Below are positions 34,231-45,229 of a stretch of DNA of 64,000 bases, one piece after another. Within the stretch, counting starts at the first letter, position 1. The number at the start of each line of letters is the position of its first letter. The stretch is taken from NCBI RefSeq assembly GCF_003576645.1, contig NC_044924.1, forward strand, positions 20,793,219 to 20,857,218, read 5' to 3'. The notes below the pieces were generated by a model that was not told where the DNA came from, did not search any database, and saw only the letters and a list, made by a program, of their open reading frames with translations. The DNA is from Ipomoea triloba (Eukaryota; Streptophyta; Magnoliopsida; Solanales; Convolvulaceae). The translations under genes were made by a program, and so were the position numbers.

Positions 34231-36290
34231 CTAGCTGTAATAGTTTTTGTCATAGTAACTTTACTTTTGTTATTGCTAATGAGTATGAATATTTAAATAT
34301 AATATATTTTGCAATTATATTATTGATGCATTATATTATAGGTTTATTGCATGTATGCGATATTAATTAGCTGATAAATTTATTATATTATAGGTTTAAT
34401 GTAGGTATGTGAAATAAATTAATTAGCGGGTACTTTTTTTAAAAATATTAAAATTTAGCAACAGACAAATATTGTAGTAAATCCGTAGCTAACTATCAAA
34501 TAAAATAAAAAATATTCACGAAATAGAGACGGAAAAAATCCGTACAAACAGTATGTTTCTGACCCTTCAAATATTTATTTAGACATGGGGTAATTAAATT
34601 TCTGAATAGAAATCCTTTCGAAAGACAAGTTTTCCTGATATGGAAGAAATATAATCAAGAAAATAGCCGATCAATGACCCCATATAGTTGTTCAAACTTG
34701 AGCTTATCTATTATGTCTCTTTCTGTTAATTAGAGGTCATGAAATATATGATGTGCTGCAAAGAATTGTAAAATGACAATCTAATGAAAAGGATAGTTGT
34801 AATATGTTCTGTGAAGTCATGGTAGCGGCTGTGAGTTTCTGAATGTTCTTGTCCTTATCCACCATCTTGATCTGATAAAAGAGCTCTATCACTAAAGTGG
34901 CTCACAAATGCACATGAACTAGAAATGGCTGCTGATGGAAGAGAGAAAGTTTGATGATAATGAATAACTTTATCATTGCATTATCTGCAGGAATTGGAAG
35001 AGGATGGAATAGCAACTTGACCCTTTGTAGATTACCTTGGCTTTCCTCTTTATGCATGTCCGACTTCTTTATCCAGTGCAGTAGTGCACACTCACATAGT
35101 AGTAATAGTGCTATGAATAAAACAACAAGTAGATTCAATAACAGCTACACTACTCCAAATTAGCCAGAGTCCAATATCATTACTGGATAACATACGTTAT
35201 GGTATCAAAAAGTAGGCACCGACTACCAAGCGTGCAAAAAAGTGCACGAGTACGTCTTAGCGTCTTTAGAGTTTATCTCACACTAAAAGTAAAGCGGGCA
35301 TCGATCATCATCTTGTAATCATCCTCAAAGGCAAAACAATATTACTTTTTCTTCTTGCAGGAGTCAAATATTGTAAGTCAATGGACTGTTCCTTTTTAGA
35401 AGCAGCACATGCAACTTTCTCTCACAGATAAACTTGTAGATAAAGGTATGTCCTCTGATTGAAGGTATTTGTCATTTTCATTCCCTTTTCGTTGTGTTCG
35501 AGTAGGTAAATATTCATATTTCATCTATCTTCATTCGTCCATAATGCACAGTTTGGTACACTAACACTAGCATCGAATGTCTTTTAATTTGAGTTGTGAG
35601 TTTTTTTTTTTTTTTTTGAAAACTGAGTTGTGAGTTTTATTTGGGAATATATAACTTGAGTTGTGAGTTTTATTTGAGAATATATAACTTGAGTTGCACA
35701 CTACATTTTTCTTGGCTCTTCATCTATGTGGTTGGTTGGGTTGGTTTAATTGTCAGTTAAATGCTTTAATATACACATTTAATTGTGAAAGTGTATGCAT
35801 GATATTTAATTTCAAATTATTATTTATTCAATTATACTGAGTATATCATCGTTGGCTATTTTTATTTATCAGGTGGCAAAGCTATTGATGAAAAATGTAT
35901 GGCATACCTAACACGGCATCGGAAGTAAATGTTTTTTTTGTATGAAGTAGATTGGACATTTTTGCTTTGGGGCTGTTTTTGTCTATACTAAAAATGTTTA
36001 TTTGTACATTCTCACCTTTTAAAATAGCCAACAGATACATTACTATGGCTATTTGTTAGCTATAATTAGTTTCTTTGCCTTTAGTTTTTACAAAGTTGTG
36101 TGAAATATTTCATTTTAGTATTGATGATGAAGTCTTAATATATTGATGAGTTTACTTTGATTGTATTATTGTAAATTATAAATTGTACTAATACAATATC
36201 TATAGTTACAGTAGTATAATGTCGATGATAAAAAAATGTATTAAAAAATTAATATTTAATGAGCAACAACAATATATACGAATTAAAATT
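34231..36290. other. Non-coding, probably interior of a second CACTA element
   Basis: No supported gene. A direct repeat GAGTTGTGAGTTTTATTTGG with AATATATAACTT occurs at about 35627 and 35658. Words such as TAGCAACAGACAAATATTGTAG near 34457 and TTTAGTGACAGACAAAATTT near 36328 look like subterminal repeat relatives. Short plus- and minus-strand ORFs near 34900-35160 have no recognisable domain. Confidence 0.35.
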
Positions 36291-36679
36291 AGAAAAAATA
36301 ATATTTGACAATAAAATATAACATTTAGTGACAGACAAAATTTAATATAATGAGAGAACTTTGCTAGTAAATAGTAATATTAATGACGAGATTTTTCATC
36401 ACTAAAAGAATACATGAGAGGAAATTATGCTAGTTAATAGTTGTATTAATGACGGGATTCCTTGTCGACACAAAAAGAACATTTTGGTGACGGTAAATAT
36501 ACTATCACTATATGCTCACTAAAGACGGTATCACATTCCGTCATTAATTGTTTTTATCCTCGGAAGATATAACGACGGGTCGCAACGGTAAATTTCCCGT
36601 CATTAAAAGTCTTTTATAATGGTTTTTGAACTATTAGTAACAGTTTTACCTCTCACGAATGGACAATTTTCTTGTAGTG
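36291..36679. mobile_element. Right end of a CACTA element
   Basis: Ends ...GGACAATTTTCTTGTAGTG, the complement of a CACTACAAGAAAA terminus typical of plant CACTA elements. It is preceded by subterminal words (GACGGTAAATATACT, GACGGTATCACATTCCGTCA, CGACGGGTCGCAACGG). The segmental copy B begins about 10 bp beyond it. No matching left terminus was found back to 32036, so the left end may have been lost at the breakpoint in copy A. Confidence 0.65.
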
Positions 36680-37227
36680 TAAGTTGTTAACTAAGTACAC
36701 ACCAAACTATAGAAAACTAATTAACAAAGATTATATTCCACTAATTAACTGCGGTTTGCGTTCTTTCTGTCCTTATTTAGTTTCAATTATTATACGGTGG
36801 ACCATGGTCCGGAAACGGCGCAGTTTCATTAAGTAAGAAATGGCGGCGGTTATATTTAACAAATTCTGTATTTTTAGTGTGTTCTGAACAAAACGAAAAT
36901 ATAAAATATTTAAAATGAAACTAAATAACTTGTCTCACATATTGTGTTTATATTATCAAATAATGAAACTGTAATTGAATTGAAATTATACTTTAGTTGT
37001 GTTGAAATTAAATTATAGTATGTATAGTATAAAATGAAACTGAATAACATGTCTCACATGCATTGAGTGTATATTGTCAAATAAAACTGTAGTTGAATTG
37101 AAATGATACTTTAGTTGTGCTGAGATGAAACTACAGTATGTATAAAAAGAAATTGAATAACATGTCTCACATATTGAGTGTATATTGTCAATCAAATAAA
37201 ACTTTATTTATATCAAAATGATATTTT

Positions 37228-37810
37228 TTTTTGAAACATAAAACGTTTACATCAACGATCAATGAAATGGTAAACCATTCCTTACAGTCAGACATAGAAA
37301 CAACTTTTCTAACTATGCTATAGAAAACTTGAATCGCAGACTGTTTCATAACTAGGAAGCTATGTTCCTTCAAGGAGCTTAAAGCTTCATAAAAAATCTG
37401 GGTCTTCGTCATCATTCTTTTTTGCTCGCCCAGGATAAAATCAACACTTGCCGAAACCAAACTAAACGATTTATGCTAATGAAAATGAAAAGCTCGTGAA
37501 AGTAACGAGATGAAAAATGTTCGTGAAAGTAACGAGAGGAAAACACAATAATAGAGAAAATAAAAAGTAGGTAAAGTCAAAGTAGGGTTGGGAGTTCAAG
37601 ACTACCAACACAAACCCCAATACCTACCTACTATTATTTTATTCAAAGGGAAAGAAAACGGAAGACGAAGATCTATGGCGGTGGTCGGAGGCGGACGGAC
37701 CTGCGACAGTGGCCGAGGCGGAAGAAGAGCGAGAGCAAACGTAGAAGGTGACCAAAACCGCCGGCTCAAAGCTCCATTAGAGCTCCGGCCGGAGGCCGGC
37801 GGTGGAAGCC
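37228..37810 (-). mobile_element. 583-bp retroposed insertion with 17-bp TSD
   Basis: Flanked by TATCAAAATGATATTTT at 37211-37227 and 37811-37827; copy A (about 29239) has the empty site. The left edge is T-rich, i.e. an A-tract on the minus strand, so the insert is a reverse-transcribed RNA read on the minus strand. Its 5' part (37650-37810) is very GC-rich with CCGGAGGCCGGCGG; its 3' part has a minus-strand ORF (VFYSIVRKVVSMSDCKEWFT). Long TSD and A-tail indicate LINE machinery. It could be an internally deleted LINE, a SINE-like element or a processed transcript; it was not identified. Confidence 0.85.
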
Positions 37811-38399
37811 TATCAAAATGATATTTTAGTTGCGTTGTAATTAAATTACAGTGTATATTAAATAAAACTGAATAGCAGTTTCACATATTTAATTGTATAT
37901 TGTCTAATAAAATTATAGTTGAATTAGAATTATAACTTAGTGGTGTTGTAATAAAACAACAGTATATATAAAATGAAATTCGATAACAGTTATGCTGACA
38001 TGAACTACAATATATATATATCTAAAATGAAATTGAATATGTTATACAAACAAAATTAATTACACCGAATAGGTGGCTATTTTTTCGTTAAAAAAAGGAC
38101 ACCATTTTATATCATGTTTCACAGTAAAATTTGCCGTCCTTATTTGCTGTCAAAGTTTACCTATTAATTTTTCTTCTTGTTACTATAAATTAGTTTGGAC
38201 TGTGATAGAGAAGACCGGCCAAAAAAATTAAATCCAATCTCTTAATAAGTAATAATGACTGTCTTGTAGTCAAACTAAATAACCGATACAATCAATTCGA
38301 ATATACTAACCCACAAAATGTAGCTAGTAATAAAGTATTTCTTGTAATACTCATCAAGGCTACTGTTGTTCTTGATACGTATAGTGTAAAAATTAAAAT

Positions 38400-38710
38400 G
38401 TAATATATATATATATATATATATTGTAAAATTCATCGCACTGGTAATTTACTATTACTTATATATTGTAAAAGAATTAATTTCATTTTTACCCCTACAT
38501 TTACAGCACGTTTGGTTCACGTAATGAATTTTAAAAGAATAGGAATACTATTTCATAAGGAATGTAATAAGTAAGGAATAGAATATGAATTGTATTCCAG
38601 CGTTTGGTTCGCGAAAGGAATAGACTTAGGAATTGTATTCCAGCATTTGGTTGGTTAAAGAAATAGAAATGGAATATATATGTAAAAGACATAAATGCAC
38701 TTGTACAAAA

Positions 38711-38752
<42 letters not shown>

Positions 38753-38830
38753 ATAAGTTAGCGTGATTCGATTAATTTTAAGCTTTTATTATAGTGATTT
38801 GCTTTTTTGTGTTGCATTAGATGATATAGG
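38400..38830. repeat. AT microsatellite and a copy-B-specific MITE with ATT repeat
   Basis: A (TA)n tract at 38403-38424. Next a block with GCACGTTTGGTTCACG, CAGCGTTTGGTTCGCG and CAGCATTTGGTTGG, and GGAATTGTATTCC palindromes (about 38505-38670), and a (TTA)n tract (38710-38752). Copy A lacks this block between ATTTCATTTTTA and GGTGGTATAGTCTA. It looks like a common plant PIF- or hAT-type MITE; no clean TSD was seen. Confidence 0.55.
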
Positions 38831-39850
38831 TGGTATAGTCTACTTTTAGAGTTTTAGTCTTTTTTTTATAAGAACATCTTTATTGATTTTAGTATTACTG
38901 TGGCATGATCATTTTTAGTCTTCTGTTAACAAAATCATTGAAATGCCATTAATTACAATGGTGCAGTGTTTCAATCTTCTTCTTCTTTTTATACAAAATG
39001 GTTTGACTCACTAAATTTTTATGTTTATTTTTTGAAAAAAAAACTCATAATTGAAGGCCAAAATGTCTTTGTGTTTAACAACATTTAAATTATTTTGTTG
39101 ATAGAGGACAAAAAATGGTCTTGCCACAATAATATTAAGATCTACCTTACAAGATAGACCCGGGTCCAAAATACACAACTTACATACTGAATTTTCACAA
39201 TTTATATACTGAATGTTCACAACTAAATACTTACAATTTAAATTGTAAACATTCATTATGTAAATTGTGATAGCTCCACCTTATAAGGTGGACCCGTGTC
39301 CATTGTATAACTATTGTATTTAAAAAAAAAAAAAAAAACTAAAAGTGGGCTGATACCTATACATCTTAGACCAAAAATTAAATTAACTCTAAAAATCTGG
39401 AGATGTAATACTTTTTGAGGAAAACTGTGATATTTTTAAATCAAAATGTAAAAGTACGTACTACATATTTTTCAAAGTATTTAATTTTTCCTTGTATAAC
39501 AAACATTTTATTTTTGATTAGTATTATATTTTTCAGTATTAAATTTTGATCTTGGTCCAAGACTTGTCTCACAGAATTGTTTTTGCCATAAATAAATGAT
39601 TCCTCAGCTTAAATCTATGTTGGAGATTCTTGGATCCGAGTATGTAGCATTAATGAACTAGCCTTGGTTCGGAGATTCTTAATCAACACAGCAAATTTGT
39701 CTTTATGATTGAAAGCTGACAGCTAGCTAGAATTTCTTCATAAAAAAAATTGTCAGAACAACCCAGAAACAAAGATATTTCTTCAATTCCTAGGGTAACT
39801 TAAGTTTCATCACTTACAAAAACCCTTGGCATGTTATGCACTCAAACTTG

Positions 39851-39858
39851 TATATAAA
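39851..39858 (+). promoter_or_regulatory. TATA box of kiwellin copy B
   Basis: TATATAAA 54 bp before the ATG at 39912, followed by an A-rich leader (CACAGAACAGAAACAAATAG), a normal plant promoter layout. Upstream sequence is shared with copy A for more than 2 kb. Confidence 0.65.
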
Positions 39859-39911
39859 CCAAACATGCATTTTCCACAGAACAGAAACAAATAGAAGGTA
39901 GGATAGGATCA

Positions 39912-40875
39912 ATGAGAAACTTGAGATCAGTAGCAGGCGCTCTTCTTGTTCTTCTCGTCTTTGCCATTTCAGCATATCCCTTCGAGGCTAGACATCATAG
40001 ATGTAAGCATGGCGGCAAAAAAGGCCACAAATGCCTGCCTGGTGGTCATCATGTGTCCGGAGAGAAGGCGGTTCTTACCATAAACAGCTTCGAAAAGGGC
40101 GGAGATGGGGGCGGTCCATCTGAGTGTGACGGCCACTTCCATTCCGATGACACCTTGATCGTAGCGCTTTCCAGTAGGTTGGTACGGTTAGAAAGAGTTT
40201 ATTACCGGAATGGTCCCTTGATTATTGTAAAATTATCAATTTGGTCCTCGATAATTTTTTGTGCTCAATTAAGACTTTCGACTTTGAAAATTTTAACCAA
40301 TTTGGTCCTCTGTTTATTTTGCCGTTAAAATTGGAACCAAATTGATAATTTTGCTATAGTCAAGGGACCATTTCAGTGAAAAATTAACTACCAATTTGAT
40401 TCCTTGACTATAGAAAAATTACCAATTTGGTCCCAATTTTAACGGCAAAATAAACGGAGGATCAAATTGGTTAAAATTTTCAAAGTCGAGGGACTTAATT
40501 GGGTACGAAAAATTGTCGAGATCCAAATTGGTAATTTCACAATAGTCGAGGGACCATTTCGGTAATAAACTCCGTTAGAAATTACAGTTTAAGATTTGTA
40601 TGAGATAGAATTTTGTTTGTTGAGTTTTTACTATATTTTTAATTTAGTTGATTGTGGCGCTTTTCACTAGGTGGTACAACCACGGCCAGCGCTGCCATCG
40701 CCATATCAACATCCACGGGAACGGGAGGAGCGTGAGAGCTAAGGTTGTGGATGAGTGTGACTCCAACCGGGGATGCCGTGCTAACATAGTTGATGGCTCA
40801 AAAGCAGTGTGGAAGGCCTTAGGCGTCCCGAAACATCAATGGGGTGAGCTTGATGTAACCTGGACTGACGACTAG
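39912..40875 (+). CDS. Kiwellin-like secreted protein (exons 39912-40177 and 40671-40875)
   Basis: Splicing 40177 (AG|GTTGGT) to 40671 (TTTTCACTAG|G) gives 471 nt, 156 residues plus stop, with no frame break. Residues 1-26 are a signal peptide. The mature part has six Cys (31, 41, 72, 97, 118, 124) and the kiwellin/ripening-related signature: [55 protein letters not shown] and a VTWTDD end. The family adopts a barwin-like double-psi beta-barrel and is secreted to the apoplast; some maize kiwellins bind a fungal chorismate mutase effector. The N-terminal kissper module of kiwifruit kiwellin is absent. The exact partner is unknown. The intron (493 bp) holds a MITE. Without splicing the frame ends at 40328 in MITE sequence. 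Confidence 0.85.
40195..40572. mobile_element. MULE-type MITE inside the kiwellin intron
   Basis: 378 bp, begins GAGTTTATTACCGGAATGGT and ends ACCATTTCGGTAATAAACTC. The arms are inverted over most of their length (AATTGGTCCTCGATAATTTT and complement). Flanking 9-mers are GGTTAGAAA (40186-40194) and CGTTAGAAA (40573-40581); copy A has CGTTAGAAA on the left, so the original TSD was a perfect 9 bp. Present in both copies, hence older than the duplication. Related to the 29548-30067 MITE by general design but different in sequence. Confidence 0.85.
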
Positions 40876-41416
40876 CTAGCTTGAGCTGAGCCATCACTAG
40901 GGCCGTCGCGGTCCCTATAAAAATAGGGATCCATTACCCCATTGTCAGTCCATCTATCATTACTGGGTTTCATGTTTTCCTTTCGAATAATGCTGCAGAG
41001 GCAGTTGATAACCAATGACTTTTGGTTATATATATATATATATATAATCTATGGCCTGAAATTTCCCGTTTTCAATAAAACATTTGTAAAATAATCAATA
41101 AAAGTTGGTTTGATTTCGAATTTGGAGTTGCATGATCTCTCAAAGTAAGGACGGATCCATAAATTTTCACTTGTAAAAGGAAATTAAAGAAAAAGTAGAG
41201 TTTGAACCAATTCAATATCCTATAGATACTATAAAATTTAAAGGATCAAACAAGTTACATAAGCTTCTAAGTTCTAACAATTTGTATATCCATTCTATTT
41301 TTATATACTCCGTATAAGTTACATACTACTCTCTTTATATATAAATGAATGGGAAGGGGTGAGGAAGGGAAACTGCTCCCATTGCCCTCCTCTCCAATCT
41401 AGGTGATATATATATA
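40876..41416. other. Kiwellin 3' flank and intergenic DNA
   Basis: Likely kiwellin 3' UTR with AATAAAA near 41073, a (TA)n tract at 41029-41047, then AT-rich DNA and another (TA)n tract at 41406-41416 into which the large MULE is inserted. Confidence 0.5.
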
Positions 41417-41867
41417 GGATTCCGTTCACGTGCGTACTACGCGCTCAGGTAAGAAATAAGAACAAACCCAAGCCGTTGATCATCTTTCATCCAACGTCAG
41501 TAGTTGCTCAGGATTTTTCGCGTCTAGCCGGCGATAAGGGGTTTCTTGTCTTTTTGCTTTTTATTTCCTAATCTGTTAATGCTATTGTGATCTATCCCGC
41601 GCCACTAGTCTGCGTTTTCATTCGCATAACACCTCCTGTGATCGCATAGGCGTCTTAATTCTTCCTTACCAAATTCTTCGTCGAACAACAGTTCTGAGTT
41701 TGTTGATCGCGTAGGAGTCACAGTTCTTGTTTTGCATAGGCGTCCCAATTCTTCCTTACCAATTTCTTCGGCCAACAATGGGTCTGAGTTTGTTGATCGC
41801 GTAGGAGTTCCCAGTTGGTGTTTACCAATTTCAAATTCTTCATCGATTGCTGTTCGCTTATACGATC

Positions 41868-44800
41868 GCAATGGAGTCAGGTATTGTTTGTGTTTTGAGT
41901 CCGTGTATTATGTGCATTGTTACCAATATTGGATGCATTTTTTGTTATAATTTAGTTGCTTTTGTAAATAATTAAGTTATTTTTTAATTGCATCTATATT
42001 GTGTATTGGATGCATTATCTATACAATTTATATGCATATTGCCTTATAAGTAGGTGCAGTGTATGTTTAATTGTATTTATTTTATCGTAGATAACTGGTG
42101 CATTTTTGTTATAATTTAGTTGCTTTTGTAAATACGCAAGTTATTTTTAATTGCATATATATTGTGTATTGGATGCATTGTGTACACAATTTATATGCAT
42201 ATTGCTTTATAAGTAGGTGCAATGCTTGTTTAATTGTATTTATTTTATCGTTTGGGTATTTAGTTTTTTGTTGATTCCAGGTAGATGCATCTTTGGTTAG
42301 TATTGGGTGCATCTTTAATTTAATTTTATATGATTTACGTGCATAGTATGACTTAAGTATGTAATATTTAGTTTTTGTTGATTTCAAGTAGATGCATCTT
42401 TGGTTAGTACTAGGTGCACATTATTATCATTTACATGCTTACTGTGTTTTAAGTACTTGCACTAATTATTTATTGCATATAGTTTATGGTAGAGTCTCAG
42501 GAGTTATACATTTTTTTTTTTGCATTTATTACATAATGGTGCATTAATTTAAAGTAGTTGGACACACAGGTGAATGTGGTTCTTATTGTTTGGATATTTT
42601 TCCTGTTTGACAAAATATCATGTCCCTGTTTGTGAAGATTCGGTTAAACCTGTTGTTGGGAAGGTTTTTCCTGATTTGGATTCTGGTGTTGCATTTTATA
42701 TTAAGTATGCTTCAGTTGTGGAGTTTGATGTTTGACACAGTACGATGAAAAAATCTAGCAATGGGGTGATAGTTTGGAAATATATTGTTTGTAGTATGGA
42801 GGGTTTTAAGAATGTTGTTAGTATGGATAACTCTTCAGCAACAGAATTAGATGGTGTTGAGTGTTCTGTTAGAAAGAGGCGGAGAATTTCGAATAGGATT
42901 GGGTGTAGGGCTCGTGTTGGTTTTAGATATGCGAGTAACGGTATTTATTCACTCGTTTGAGGAGCGTCACAATCATTCATTGTCCTCATTATTGTCAAGA
43001 CAATTTCTTAAGGGGAATAGGAAGATTGGTGTTGGTCATATGAAGTTTGTTGCTGATTGTGTAAAAGCGAACATTGGGTGAGTGCAGAGTTTTCGGTTGT
43101 TCAAGGGGATGGTTGGTAGTTTCTCAAATGTTGGTGCAACAAGTGTGAAATTTTGAAATATTAAAAGGGACATAAATTCATATTGTTCCAGTGTTGATGC
43201 TCAGATGGTTGTGACTAATTTCAAAGAAAAAAGAAGTATGCCCAGCTCTTTTCTTTGCATTTGATGTTGATGAGTATGATCAATTATCCAGGGTTTTTTG
43301 GGCTGATGTTGTTTCTAGGAAGAATTTTACCATTTTTTGTGATGTTGTGTCATTTGATGCTACATATCAGACAAACAGGTTAGTTTTTTTTATGTTAGTG
43401 TATAAATATTATGTTCTGTTATGTTATTGGTAAGGTGTTTTTGTTATAGTGCAAGTATATATAGCTATAGATGCAACAGGGTTGCACTATATGTGCATGT
43501 AGTATCTGACAAAACTTGACCTTTGTTTTTCTAGGTAGTATGATATGGTATTTACACAATTCACTGGTGTAAACAACCATAAAAAGTGTATTACTTTTTG
43601 TGCTGGGTTGTTGACAAAAGAGGATATTGAGTTATATGTGTGGTTGTTTGAGAAATTCAAGGAAGCGATGGGTAGTGATCCATCATTGTTTGTAACTGAT
43701 CAAGACCCAGCAATGAGGGTTGCATTTCCATGTGTGTTTAAAGAAGCTAAGCATAGGTTTTGTATGTGGCATATTATGTCTAAGGTAGGAGATAAGGTTG
43801 GTCCCTCTTGAGTAAAAATGAGTCTTTTAGGGCAAAGCTTAATTCCGTTGTATGGAATCAAATGTTGGAACCAACTGAATTTGATCATCAATGAAATATA
43901 GTTATGGAGGAATTTGGGTTGGTGGAGCATAATTGGTTTGTGAAATTGTTTGATATTTTTCAGTTTTGGATTCCTGCATATTTTAGGGATGTTTTTCTAA
44001 ATGGTTTAATTAGGACTACTACACGTTCTGAGAGTGAGAATAGTTTGTTTGGTTGTTTTACTACACCTTAGTCCAATTTGGTTGAATTTTTTTTATGCAT
44101 TTTGATCGTGCTATTGACATTCAACCCTACTCTATTAATAAACTCAATAGTGATTGTGAGGTAAGTATTCCAGATTTGAAGACACCACTGTCCATGGAGA
44201 AACATGTTGCATATGTGTATGCTGTTACTATATTTTATGAGGTTCAATATGAGATTTGTGCAGCATGTTTTAGTTGTTGAGTTGTAAATGTTAGGGAGGA
44301 TAAAGTTTTTTGTACTATGAAATTAAAGATGGAGACAATCGAGTTTTTAGTGTCGTGCATAATATTGTGGTGGTCATTGCTTCATGTGGGTGCAAAATGT
44401 TTGAAAGGGTGGGGCTACTGTGTAGGCATATTTTTGCAGTTTTTAAACACTTGAAATTGGATTCAATTTCGTTGAGATATGTAGTTAAGCGGTGGACTAA
44501 GGATGCATCTTTGGGTCGGACTTTTGATATTGATGGTGTTGTTGTCGATCAATGGAAAGGTGTTGATGAAAAGTCGGTGTTATTGAAATCTGTTTGGTCG
44601 AATATTCAATGTTGTATTAGTATAGTTCAGTGTGATATGGATCGCTTGCAAATGTTTTCTCAGATCATTAAGGAGCATAAAGATATGCTTTTATCAGACT
44701 CAGGTTGTTGTTCTTCTGTTGTTGGTAAGATGTCAATCATTGAGGCAATTTGTGGTTCTTTTGTTCCTTCCGAAGTTTTTGTTCTTCTACAAAAGAAAGC

Positions 44801-44948
44801 AAAGAATAAGGGGAGTGGTAGGTGCATTAAAGGATTCAAGGAGATTGCTATTGGAGAAAGTAAGAAGGAGAGGACCTGCAAGACTTGCAATAAACCTGGT
44901 TATGATAGTAGGAATTGTGTACTGAGGAAGAAACAATGTCCCTCATAG
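41868..44948 (+). pseudogene. FAR1/FRS-type MULE transposase, decayed
   Basis: A short first exon ATGGAGTCAG|GTATTG at 41871 is possible. From 42640: FAR1 DNA-binding region (VFPDLDSGVAFYIKYASVVE, VCSMEGFKN, then EERHNHSLSS after a frameshift near 42955); transposase core with FDATYQ (about 43345-43375), an intron-like gap, FTGVNNHKKCITFCAGLL and VTDQDPAMRVAF...HRFCMWHIM (43545-43800); then ESENSLFGCF; a SWIM zinc finger CGCKMFERVGLLCRHIFAVF (about 44390-44455); and a CCHC-like end, CKTCNKPGYDSRNC. Stops or frameshifts occur at about 42735, 42955, 43080, 43160, 43810, 44070 and 44280. Such proteins are MULE transposases or their domesticated FHY3/FAR1 relatives. TIRs around it favour a transposon. 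Confidence 0.8.
41930..42260. repeat. Two direct ~175-bp repeats in the MULE leader
   Basis: The block TTGTTATAATTTAGTTGCTTTTGT...TATATTGTGTATTGGATGCA...CATATTGC(C/T)TTATAAGTAGGTGCA...TTTTATCGT occurs at about 41942-42080 and 42105-42252. It is rich in TGCAT/GTGCA words, a vocabulary shared with the other repeats in this element. Probably intronic. Confidence 0.8.
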
Positions 44949-45229
44949 ATAGTTTAAATGCAATTTTTTTTTTTTTTACATTCTATTATCAAAATATGAC
45001 TATGACTGATTCTTATACTTGTGGCATAATAGATATGGAAGGTGTTTTAGCATTGATTGGATGATTCAGTTCTGAAAATTGTGTAAAAACTTTATGCAAA
45101 TTCAATTCGTTGCCATAATAGTGAAGATTATATGCACTTATATTGTTTACTTAATGCAACTATAGTCTATAGTTATTGCAGAGTAAACCTTGAGTGACAT
45201 TTTGTTGCAGAAAGGTCTAGATGCACAAT
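44949..45229. other. MULE spacer after the transposase
   Basis: Non-coding, with a T-run near 44964. No feature beyond scattered TGCA words. Confidence 0.4.

Larger units (their letters stand above)
36690..40430. repeat. Segmental duplication, copy B (kiwellin locus)
   Basis: Partner of 28731-32036, offset about 8 kb. Private insertions: a 583-bp retroposed block (37228-37810) and an ATT-containing MITE (about 38495-38830). It lacks the copy A MITE at 29548. Similarity continues through the kiwellin promoter and first exon and about 240 bp into the intronic MITE. Confidence 0.9.

Noticed and set aside
35140..35165. CACTACTCC at about 35148 as left end of the CACTA ending at 36679
   Set aside because: It does not match the CACTACAAGAAAA terminus, and no TAA trinucleotide duplication is present.
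41868..44948. Calling the FAR1-like ORF a host FAR1-RELATED SEQUENCE gene
   Set aside because: Several stops and frameshifts, surrounding TIRs and a convergent ULP1 ORF favour a transposon copy.
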